From JBBQSU01 sp038234815 (GTDB lineage Bacteria > Planctomycetota > Phycisphaerae > Tepidisphaerales > Tepidisphaeraceae): a stretch of 5,833 bases of DNA. The position numbers were made by a program, and so were the translations under genes. Below the pieces are notes generated by a model. That model saw only the letters and a list, made by a program, of their open reading frames with translations, made no database searches and was not told where the DNA came from. Positions 1 through 5,833 of this stretch are shown here, one piece after another. Location of the stretch: assembly GCA_038234815.1 (NCBI GenBank), contig JBBQSU010000190.1:1-5833 (forward strand), given 5' to 3'. Position 1 is the stretch's first letter. Each line of letters begins with the position of its first letter.

Positions 1-597
1 GAAGGACCGTGCGACCGACGGCTCTTCGGCAGTGAAGGGCACGGTGAGAGATTCGTCCGGCGGTTGCATCGCCAAGGCAAATAACGCCGCAAAGGTCGCC
101 TGTGGAACGGCTTTTTTATCGCCCGGGATGGGCAGGCCACCTTCGGTGACGTGGAAGGTGCCCTGCGTCGTCCTGCGGTCGCTGCGCGGATTGTGCAACA
201 CGCCATTGCGCACGCGATAGCTGGTCAATAGCGAACTGGCAAAATGGTCGCCGTTGGCTGGAAGGGACAGTTCCCGGGCGATGCCGTGCCGGTCCAACAC
301 GATGGATCGATCGGGCAGGCGCAAGGGTGAGGGCAACTTCAAACCGGCAAAGTGAGAGGCCAGAAAACTTTCAATCCGCAGGTCGGCGGCGCAGCGCTGG
401 TCACTCAGTCGCCGGGTCATTTCAGCGTAGCTTTGCAGCACGCCTTCGGCCAGCAGGACAAGCGCCTCGGCCCCGGCGTCGGCCGGCGCGGGCAGCCCTG
501 CGGCGCACAGTTGAAGCGGAACCATCCTGCGGACGCGCTGCCGGTGGGCGGGCAGGTCTTCAGGTGATACGAGGCTTAGTTGACGCTCCAAATTCAT
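1..597 (-). CDS. Unrecognised protein, N-terminal 199 residues (3' end outside window)
   Basis: The frame opens at an ATG at 597-595 and stays open through 199 codons to the left edge, so the C-terminus is missing. The start overlaps the stop of the patatin gene as ATGA, and this packing fixes the start; the only Shine-Dalgarno-like run is a weak GGCGG 5 to 9 nt upstream. The protein begins MNLERQLSLV and has no signal peptide or membrane segment in the visible part, so it looks cytoplasmic. Residues about 40-80 look helical (A/L/E-rich). Residues about 125-165 are the most family-like stretch, with RNGVLHNPRSDRR, TTQGTFHV, EGGLPIPGDKKAVP and a later PPDESLTVPFT. I cannot name the family. I have only a faint association of this segment with large uncharacterised planctomycete proteins, some perhaps labelled PEP carboxykinase-like, and that should not be used without a search. 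That it is a real gene is well supported: continuous frame, coding-like composition and coupled start. Confidence 0.85.
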   Translation of the reverse strand, partial: MNLERQLSLVSPEDLPAHRQRVRRMVPLQLCAAGLPAPADAGAEALVLLAEGVLQSYAEMTRRLSDQRCAADLRIESFLASHFAGLKLPSPLRLPDRSIVLDRHGIARELSLPANGDHFASSLLTSYRVRNGVLHNPRSDRRTTQGTFHVTEGGLPIPGDKKAVPQATFAALFALAMQPPDESLTVPFTAEEPSVARSF

Positions 598-2324
598 GTT
601 GCCGCCATTCCAATTATTTGTCCGGCCCCGCCAAACCCAGCGTTAGGTGCCATGGCATGATAGATGTCATGAGGGCCATTTCTAATCGGTTCGTCCCGCT
701 GCCGTGAATATCCCGCATTACTAATACGGCCGAATGGCTGCCAGAAATGCGTATTGCCGCGTAAACGCGAGCCGCAACCCGGCGATGCGTTCGGCGTCAT
801 AAAGTGGGACTGTGGCGAATGCGGTTTGTTTAACAAGGATGGGTCAGGGATTGGTGCCGTTGTCGGGTGGGGCGGTTGAATGGTGGGGCGAGCGCCCAGT
901 TCTTCAACGATCGGCTCGATTCTTGCCTGAAACTTGCGGCGCATCAGCAAATCTGCGGCCTCGAAAAGATGGAACGCCTCGTCGTTGCCGATGTTGAAGT
1001 AGGTAGCGATGTTGTTGACCGATTCGCGGAAGCTGGGGAAGGGAAGCTCGCCGATGTCTTCCAAACGCGACAGGGCGAAGTGGATCACGCGCACGCGGTG
1101 CTCGGTCCGGTCGTCAAGCTCGAGATACCCGGACTTTCCAAACGCTTCGATCTCCTCTCGCAGCGACTTCACCGACACCTCGTCCGGAGAATTTTTCAGA
1201 ATCATGTCCGACAAGGTGGCGTTGCTGGCACGGGTGAGCAGCGACGACGTGCTTAGGCCGGCACCCGTCTTGAGGGTATCGATCAGACTGGTGTCACTCT
1301 TGCTCGACAGATTCGCGTCAAAGGTCACGCGGGCATCGATGAGGAGGAACACCGCGCCTCTGGGATAGGGATCGGGCAGGTGATGATCGACAGCGTATTG
1401 AACGTGGGCCTTGTACACCTCGACCAGACTTTGCACGCCAAGGTTATCGACGATCCCGCCATCGATCAGGTGCGCGTATTGCGGATACTGCGTCGAAAAG
1501 TCCCGCAGGGTTACCTGGTGCATCACCACGGGCACCGCGGAACTGGCCGCGACGGCATACGCGATCGGATACCCGGACAGGTCCGAATTCAGGTCATCAA
1601 ATGCTTCGTTGCAAAAGACAAACCTCCGGCCTGAGTGGAGATTGGTAGCATTAATAAGTAACCGCGGGCGGTCTTTGCGCAGGTCGCCGAAGGTAAGTTC
1701 CTTGCCTTTGCGTTTGAAAAGCACCTCACGAAAACTGTTGGCCAGCAGATCGCTCCGGTCCAGGTCGCTGCTGAGCATTCCGATGAGATTCCAAGGCAGG
1801 AGCATCTGCACAATCAGGTCGGTAGCAAAGGAATGGGTGATTTTTCGTTCGATGTTGCCGGGGTTCCATTCGGCGTCGGTGGACAGGCAGTAAAGCGCTC
1901 CGATAAGGCTTCCGCCGGAGACGGTGGAGATGTAATCGACGTCTTTCAGGAAATTAAGGCGTTGAAGTTGGAAGAGGGTAGCGGCCGCGAAGCAGGCCGA
2001 GCGTGATCCTCCGCCACTGATGGCCAACCCGACGAACACGCCGTCGGACTCTGCCCCGCCGGTCGTTCGGGCCGCCGGCACGGCGACCGGCTCGGAAGCG
2101 GGCATGAGTGTTCGCTCAAAGGCGTCGTGACTGCCGATCTGCACTTTAGCGAACGTTGCGCTGCGGGTGTGGTTGGTTACGCGATTTTCCCAATGCACCT
2201 CCGGCCGGTTCAGCGGTTCATTCACAGTCGAACAACCGGCCAGCAGGCTGGCAACCGTGCAGGCGATCCAGCCACTGGACCATTTGCGGGTAGCGCTGCG
2301 CATGTCAGGCATCGAGCAAAGCAT
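594..2324 (-). CDS. Patatin-like phospholipase, predicted lipoprotein
   Basis: A 576-residue protein expected to hydrolyse acyl esters of phospholipids or other lipids with a Ser-Asp dyad. I start it at the ATG at 2324-2322: it has an AGGA 9 nt upstream and lies 47 bp past the previous stop, whereas the longest frame (ATG at 2435) would overlap the upstream gene by 64 bp. ATGs at 2312 and 2303 are also possible. The N-terminus has an R/K-rich start, a short hydrophobic core and a lipobox LAGC with Cys31, followed by Ser, which in Gram-negatives favours outer-membrane sorting. Patatin landmarks in order: the oxyanion-hole loop GGGSRS at about 104-109, the nucleophile Ser136 in STVSGGS, a middle section with LLPWNLIG and DRSDLLA, and the catalytic Asp288 in LIDGGIVDNLG. 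The core ends near residue 477. A Pro-rich linker (480-495) and a tail of about 80 further residues follow and look unlike the family. The substrate is unknown. Confidence 0.93.
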   Translation of the reverse strand: MLCSMPDMRSATRKWSSGWIACTVASLLAGCSTVNEPLNRPEVHWENRVTNHTRSATFAKVQIGSHDAFERTLMPASEPVAVPAARTTGGAESDGVFVGLAISGGGSRSACFAAATLFQLQRLNFLKDVDYISTVSGGSLIGALYCLSTDAEWNPGNIERKITHSFATDLIVQMLLPWNLIGMLSSDLDRSDLLANSFREVLFKRKGKELTFGDLRKDRPRLLINATNLHSGRRFVFCNEAFDDLNSDLSGYPIAYAVAASSAVPVVMHQVTLRDFSTQYPQYAHLIDGGIVDNLGVQSLVEVYKAHVQYAVDHHLPDPYPRGAVFLLIDARVTFDANLSSKSDTSLIDTLKTGAGLSTSSLLTRASNATLSDMILKNSPDEVSVKSLREEIEAFGKSGYLELDDRTEHRVRVIHFALSRLEDIGELPFPSFRESVNNIATYFNIGNDEAFHLFEAADLLMRRKFQARIEPIVEELGARPTIQPPHPTTAPIPDPSLLNKPHSPQSHFMTPNASPGCGSRLRGNTHFWQPFGRISNAGYSRQRDEPIRNGPHDIYHAMAPNAGFGGAGQIIGMAAT

Positions 2325-2327
2325 AAA

Positions 2328-2337
2328 TCCCCGTCCT
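2328..2337 (-). promoter_or_regulatory. Ribosome binding site deciding the patatin start
   Basis: Minus-strand AGGACGGGGA lies just before the ATG at 2324. Its AGGA (2337-2334) is 9 nt from the start codon, the same spacing as the AGGA of the upstream heparinase-like gene. This supports the 2324 start over the longer frame from 2435 and over the internal ATGs at 2312 and 2303, which have no comparable purine run. The rest of the 47-bp gap holds no promoter or terminator that I can defend. Confidence 0.6.
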
Positions 2338-2371
2338 AAGTAAGGCCAATAAGTCACGCTTGGTCTGGCCG

Positions 2372-4144
2372 TCAGCTCTTTATCACCATTTTGAATCGCA
2401 AAACCGCTCCGGGTTGAGTCCGCAGCTTGAAACAAAGCCGATAGATCGTTTGGTGATAATTCCGCAGGCGGTGGGCGGCGGGATCAACTGGTTGCACCTC
2501 AACCGGACCGCCGGGGTCGGCCACGATGGTGACAGGCCCGAGACGAATCTCGCCGGGTTTTACCACCGGCTCGATCATCGACCAGAAGACATTCTCGATT
2601 TCCACTGCTTCGATGGTTTCAAATTCGTCTGTCAATTCGTATCCGCCGGGCGCGCGGGAAACAGCGCGAGTCCAACGCTTCAGCCGGGCTTCTTTGGGGT
2701 AGCCTGCGGTCAGGTCCAATACCAGCCGCTGCTTCTCCAGCTCCAGTTCGATCTCCCGGGCGGCGGCCTTTTGTCCGGGCAACTGTTCCTGTTCATTGAT
2801 GACGGGACAAGCGTGTCCGCGACTGGAGGCGGACAAGTAGGTATATCGCTTAGGCCCGAAAAAGTCCGCGGAGTAGACCGGCGCGCCCATGTCCAGCAGG
2901 ATGAGTTGATCGTCAAGCCAAAGGTTGACGTGACCCAGGTCGTTATGATTGTGAGCTTCGTCGTTGTGTCCGCCGGCGAGAGAAATCTGCATCCTCCCGT
3001 CGGAAAAAACCACCGCCTGCTGATCGGGCAAATGGTTGGCCGAAGCCGGCGTGGGCAGAGCGGGGGCACCGGGGCCGAGCAATAAATAAGGCTCGATGAG
3101 TCGGAGCAGAACGCTGACAGTTGCGCGGTGCAAATCGACTTTCTGGAGGCCTTTTCGCGCCCATTCGTTCAGCCAGGTCGATCCGGTGGCCCCGGCCAGC
3201 CACGCGGAGCAAAAAACCGGTGGGTTACTGCGCAGTTCGCCGTCATTTCCGCTGTAAAACCAGTCCCCGATGACGTGGGCCCGCCGGGGGTAGTCGGCCA
3301 CTTCGGCCAAGCGTTGCATGTTCACGTTTTGTGATAATTCGGTTTGGCTAAGCCGTGACCACCCGATGCAGGCAAAGCCCAGTCCGTAGGTCCAGTAGCC
3401 CATGCCTTCGTCGCATTCTCCGGAGGGCGTGAAGGCAACATCAATGAAACGATCGAGGACCTTCAAAGCCTTGGCGCGCGCCACCGGCCGAGGATGCCCG
3501 AGCACTGCCAGAGATTCGCAGGCGGCGAGGATGGTTCCGGCGCAGACGCCCGACCAGTTGTTCCAACGATTGGCCGAATTGTACCAGCCGCTGTGAAACG
3601 CATCCTCGGCAAAGGGCGCCAGCACCCGCCGGTCGATCTCGTGGATGATGCTGTTGGCGAGCGTCTTGGACTGCGCATCGATCCATGGCTTCAAAAGCTC
3701 GAGCGTTTCGGCCAGATTTGCGGCCATTTCGCAGGCGGCCAGATCAAGCTGCGGCGTACCGGTGAAGGGCAATTCCTGTCCGGGCAGGTGAGCGGAGACC
3801 ACCCACGTGGGGCAGGTGAGGTACAGCCACAACTGATTGAGCAGCGCGTCGCCAGTGCCGGGATCGATGCGGCCATCGAGGCACAGATTCAGTACGTGCC
3901 GCGTTAGACTGACACGCGAGTGCCAATAGTCGTCCACAATCCCGCGATTGTTGGACCGCTTGGCGGCCAGAAAATCCGTGGCCAGCGGGTGCGGCACTAG
4001 TGCCGGCTGGCGGTCGGCGAAAGATTGCACCCGATCAAAGACCGCCCGCAGGCGTGGATCGAGTTTGACTCCCTCCCACCAAGCCCGATCGTCAACGGGA
4101 TGGAGTTTCAGTTGATAATAGGGCAATGCAGCGGTTTGACTCAT
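2372..4144 (-). CDS. Heparinase II/III-like protein (polysaccharide lyase-like), no signal peptide
   Basis: A 590-residue protein with the layout of heparinase II/III-like enzymes: an alpha/alpha-toroid domain (about 1-350) followed by a beta-sandwich (about 370-590). These cleave uronic-acid-containing polysaccharides by beta-elimination; the substrate here is unknown. Visible signatures are WNNWSGVCAG (194-203), GYWTYG (249-254), HNDEAHNHNDLGH (393-405), LLDMG (416-420) and SSRGHACP (440-447). By comparison with heparinase II as I recall it, Tyr253 or its neighbour and His398 would be catalytic, while His400, Asp418 and His444 would match the zinc ligands; this alignment is by eye. The start is firm: AGGA lies 9 nt upstream, and the TAA of the preceding gene is in the same frame only 11 codons upstream. 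No signal peptide or membrane helix precedes the toroid, which is unusual because most relatives are exported. It sits 33 bp after the pyrophosphorylase gene and 47 bp before the patatin gene, so co-transcription is likely. Confidence 0.9.
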   Translation of the reverse strand: MSQTAALPYYQLKLHPVDDRAWWEGVKLDPRLRAVFDRVQSFADRQPALVPHPLATDFLAAKRSNNRGIVDDYWHSRVSLTRHVLNLCLDGRIDPGTGDALLNQLWLYLTCPTWVVSAHLPGQELPFTGTPQLDLAACEMAANLAETLELLKPWIDAQSKTLANSIIHEIDRRVLAPFAEDAFHSGWYNSANRWNNWSGVCAGTILAACESLAVLGHPRPVARAKALKVLDRFIDVAFTPSGECDEGMGYWTYGLGFACIGWSRLSQTELSQNVNMQRLAEVADYPRRAHVIGDWFYSGNDGELRSNPPVFCSAWLAGATGSTWLNEWARKGLQKVDLHRATVSVLLRLIEPYLLLGPGAPALPTPASANHLPDQQAVVFSDGRMQISLAGGHNDEAHNHNDLGHVNLWLDDQLILLDMGAPVYSADFFGPKRYTYLSASSRGHACPVINEQEQLPGQKAAAREIELELEKQRLVLDLTAGYPKEARLKRWTRAVSRAPGGYELTDEFETIEAVEIENVFWSMIEPVVKPGEIRLGPVTIVADPGGPVEVQPVDPAAHRLRNYHQTIYRLCFKLRTQPGAVLRFKMVIKS

Positions 4145-4153
4145 GATTGGTGA

Positions 4154-4157
4154 TCCT
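4154..4157 (-). promoter_or_regulatory. Ribosome binding site of the heparinase-like gene
   Basis: Minus-strand AGGA lies 9 nt upstream of the ATG at 4144-4142. It directly adjoins the 3' arm of the 15-nt inverted repeat at 4158-4172, so folding of that repeat could affect ribosome access. Confidence 0.6.
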
Positions 4158-4172
4158 GCGTCGGAATGACGC
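4158..4172 (-). repeat. Inverted repeat (hairpin) in the 33-bp intercistronic gap
   Basis: Minus-strand GCGTC-ATTCC-GACGC is a perfect 5-bp GC-rich stem with a 5-nt loop, lying between the pyrophosphorylase stop and the heparinase Shine-Dalgarno. No T-run follows and the stem is short, so it is not a convincing intrinsic terminator. It could influence mRNA stability, processing or translation of the second gene, or it could be chance. Confidence 0.45.
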
Positions 4173-4177
4173 TTCTC

Positions 4178-5590
4178 TTATTCAATATAAACGCTCCGGC
4201 CGGCTTCAATCGGGCGGCGGTTCAGGTGTCTGCCTTTAAGCTGATCGGGACTGACTGCCAGCAGTGGCGAAATCTCGATCGTGCAATCCGGCTCGCCGTC
4301 TTTCATCGGGATGCTCACACCGGCTTCACGCAGCCATTTGGCCGCCCGGCGGATTTGGTCCCTCCGGCTGGTCGCCGGTGAGTCATTCCCTTCGGCGTTC
4401 TTCACCGGCGAAAATTCCTCCGCCCGATCGGTCGTATACACAATTGCATTCTTGGCCAGCGGGATGGCATCGAAGACGAACTGCTCCAACTTCACCGCAT
4501 TCACCTTCTCGGGCTTGATGATCGTTCCGCGGTCGTCCATGAAGGGGACCTTCTTTTCCGCGCGATGCCAGGGCAGGTTCAATCGCCCGCCGGCGTTAAG
4601 CCGCTCGACAAAATCGACGCGCAGTGCATGGATCGCGATCGAGCCGGCGTTGAATCGCAGCGAGCCATCGGCATTGGTCTGGTTGGCCACGCTTGGGGGC
4701 AGATCGCTGTACTCGATCACCTGCAGCACGCCGTCGCCGAGGCAGAAATTGCCGACTTTTTCCAGCGCACCGGCCTTGGGGATCGTCTTGCTGCTCATCT
4801 CGCTGACGGTAGTGTCATGCAGACCCATGAACAGCGGATCGATACAGTGCACAAGCGGGTTATCCACCTGAAAATAGGAGAGGTGTTCAACCCCTCGGGC
4901 ACGCATGTCAGCCAGCGCGCCGCTCTTGTGCAGCGCCCGCAGGCTGCCGCCATGACCGTCGGGACTGAGGGCCAGTGAATCTTCCTCGCTTAAGAGCAAC
5001 TCGCCGTTCATCGAAAATGCCGGCATCATTCCCTGCTGAAAGAAAAAGACGTCGTTTTCATTCAACCCGAAGAACTTGTGCCGGTGAAAGAAGGCCCGCG
5101 TGGGGGCGTCGTTGGTTTCGCTGGTCATCACGTACCAGGGGACGGGTTTGCCAAACGTGCGGCCAAAATTGGCCAGTTGCTCGGCAAAAACCTGGAACAG
5201 TGGCTTGTTGGTGACGGGCGTCACCGGATACTCGCCCTTCGGCCCTTCATAGCCCAGGCGTGTGCCTTGCCCACCGGCCACCAGGAAGGCCGCTATTTTG
5301 CCCTCCTTGAGCATCTGCCGGCCGCGCTCGGTGGCCTTGGCGTATAGCTCCTTGTGAGTCGTTCCAGGCTTGTTGGGATAAGCTTCCACCGGCTCGATTT
5401 TCGTCGGCAGGGCCAGCGTAGACTTAACCTTCACCTGCGTGGCTGCAAGCTCGGCGATGGCGTTGAGATCAAGCGATTCCAACTGCTGGGCCAGCTTCTG
5501 GCGACCGATCGGGTCCAGCACTTCCAGGTGATGGGCCAGCTTTTTCTGGCCGATGGCCTCCAACCGATGACGAAGGGATGAGTGTTCCAT
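4178..5590 (-). CDS. UDPGP-family UDP-sugar pyrophosphorylase (UAP1-type)
   Basis: A 470-residue cytoplasmic nucleotidyltransferase expected to join UTP and a sugar 1-phosphate into a UDP-sugar plus pyrophosphate. The sequence resembles eukaryotic UDP-N-acetylglucosamine pyrophosphorylase (UAP1/AGX) rather than bacterial GlmU or GalU. Landmarks: a helical N-terminus with the family-like pattern IGQKKLAHHLEVLD...LDL; the nucleotide-binding loop LVAGGQGTRLG (103-113) followed by PKG (117-119); MTSETN (155-160); PDGHGG (210-215); the metal/sugar-site strand FQVDNPL (240-246); NAGSIAIH (314-321); EQFVFD (369-374); EFSPVKN with Lys397 (392-398); and DSPATSR (403-409). Length fits the family. UDP-GlcNAc is the likeliest product, but UDP-GalNAc or UDP-glucose cannot be excluded. 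The ATG at 5590-5588 is the only plausible start, since an in-frame TAA lies at 5605-5603 and the next Met is residue 93, yet no Shine-Dalgarno is visible. It is the first gene of the apparent operon and ends 33 bp before the heparinase-like gene. Confidence 0.93.
   Translation of the reverse strand: MEHSSLRHRLEAIGQKKLAHHLEVLDPIGRQKLAQQLESLDLNAIAELAATQVKVKSTLALPTKIEPVEAYPNKPGTTHKELYAKATERGRQMLKEGKIAAFLVAGGQGTRLGYEGPKGEYPVTPVTNKPLFQVFAEQLANFGRTFGKPVPWYVMTSETNDAPTRAFFHRHKFFGLNENDVFFFQQGMMPAFSMNGELLLSEEDSLALSPDGHGGSLRALHKSGALADMRARGVEHLSYFQVDNPLVHCIDPLFMGLHDTTVSEMSSKTIPKAGALEKVGNFCLGDGVLQVIEYSDLPPSVANQTNADGSLRFNAGSIAIHALRVDFVERLNAGGRLNLPWHRAEKKVPFMDDRGTIIKPEKVNAVKLEQFVFDAIPLAKNAIVYTTDRAEEFSPVKNAEGNDSPATSRRDQIRRAAKWLREAGVSIPMKDGEPDCTIEISPLLAVSPDQLKGRHLNRRPIEAGRSVYIE
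5468..5557 (-). repeat. Tandem 15-residue repeat in the pyrophosphorylase N-terminus
   Basis: Codons 12-26 (AIGQKKLAHHLEVLD) and 27-41 (PIGRQKLAQQLESLD) match at 9 of 15 residues and, by hand count, 31 of 45 bases. Both units look like short amphipathic helices. UAP1-type proteins commonly have a helical N-terminus with a GQ...L...L pattern here, so this may be helix-pair similarity rather than a recent duplication. Confidence 0.5.
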
Positions 5591-5833
5591 GGGACCGATG
5601 GTTTACCGGCAGTGGGACAGAAGAGCAATCGCACCAAGCGGGTCGGGTATAACGCGTAGTTGTGGCGAGGCCCGCGCACTCTGGTCCCCGATGCGCCGGA
5701 CGAGAGCGTCGGTGAGAGCTATTAGCGAGACGCCGCGCCGCTGATCCTTCCCTATTCGAGAGTGGTGGAGCGGGAAACGCCTCGCCGCAATTTGGCGTGG
5801 CCCCTGGTCGCCGGGAGCCTGTTTTCCGAGGGA
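5591..5833. other. Region upstream of the operon, no supported gene
   Basis: These 243 bases precede the first gene. A minus-strand frame is open from the right edge to a TAA at 5605-5603 (76 codons), but its residues (Arg/Gln-rich, several ATA codons) match nothing I recognise, and another minus frame is also open across most of it, as expected in GC-rich DNA. The operon promoter should lie here, but I find no convincing -35/-10 pair; the best -10-like string is minus-strand TATACC at 5651-5646, without a partner. The stretch could also contain the end of an upstream gene cut by the window edge. Confidence 0.35.

Noticed and set aside
640..657. TGGCACCTAAC... as a sigma-54 promoter for the fourth gene
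   Set aside because: The -24-like TGGCAC is present, but the -12 GC element is missing at the required spacing.
648..671. TGCCATGGCA palindrome and adjacent CATGA/TCATG arms as an operator
   Set aside because: The arms are short and lie inside the patatin frame, and no promoter is placed nearby. It is only of interest if the tail proves to be former spacer.
327..707. Plus-strand frame of 126 codons across the patatin/fourth-gene junction
   Set aside because: It is Arg/Ala-rich, antisense to two supported genes and lacks family features.
2345..2371. GGCCA...TGGCC inverted repeat after the heparinase stop as a terminator
   Set aside because: Only a 5-bp stem with a 17-nt loop and no T-run; it is more likely chance between co-transcribed genes.
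2325..2435. Extension of the patatin gene to the ATG at 2435
   Set aside because: It would add 37 residues ahead of the signal peptide, bury the lipobox at residue 68 and overlap the upstream gene by 64 bp. The 2324 start has an AGGA at good spacing.
2360..3085. Plus-strand open frame of 241 codons
   Set aside because: It lies antisense to the heparinase-like gene, whose conserved motifs are on the minus strand. Its product shows no domain and it is explained by GC-rich codon mirroring.
4281..4871. Plus-strand open frame of 196 codons
   Set aside because: It is antisense to the pyrophosphorylase, Ser/Pro/Arg-rich, without recognisable motifs or a ribosome binding site.
5777..5798. ACGCC...GGCGT inverted repeat near the right edge
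   Set aside because: A 5-bp stem with a 12-nt loop, expected by chance in GC-rich DNA, and no T-run follows on the minus strand beyond three bases.
5603..5833. 76-codon minus-strand frame open to the right edge, as the C-terminus of an upstream gene
   Set aside because: There are no recognisable residues, another frame is equally open, and codon use is unconvincing. It cannot be excluded without more sequence.

Overview
The window is GC-rich with long, tightly packed reading frames and no RNA genes or mobile elements that I can see. All supported genes lie on the minus strand, in this transcription order: a UDPGP-family nucleotide-sugar pyrophosphorylase (5590 to 4178), a heparinase II/III-like protein (4144 to 2372), a patatin-like phospholipase lipoprotein (2324 to 594), and the first 199 codons of an unrecognised protein that runs off the left edge (597 to 1). 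Gaps are 33 bp, 47 bp and a 4-bp ATGA overlap, so the four probably form one operon read right to left.

The bacterium is most likely a Gram-negative of the Planctomycetota/Verrucomicrobiota kind. This is inference from three points: a eukaryote-like UAP1-type pyrophosphorylase of about 470 residues, a heparinase-like lyase, and a lipobox-bearing patatin whose +2 serine suits the outer membrane. No species call is justified.

Region by region: 5591-5833 precedes the first gene and holds no feature I can defend. 4178-5590 would make UDP-GlcNAc or UDP-glucose, precursors of envelope glycans. 4145-4177 carries a small perfect hairpin directly against the ribosome binding site of the next gene. 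2372-4144 is a polysaccharide lyase-like protein that keeps its catalytic and metal-site residues but has no signal peptide. 594-2324 is a surface-anchored lipid acyl hydrolase with an odd tail of about 100 residues that reads like translated spacer DNA. 1-597 is open to the window edge.

How the genes cooperate is not shown by the sequence. The mix of sugar-nucleotide synthesis, glycan cleavage and lipid hydrolysis suggests envelope or glycoconjugate turnover. I see no clear evidence of a wholly new system. The points most worth following are the unnamed fourth gene, the leaderless heparinase and the patatin tail.
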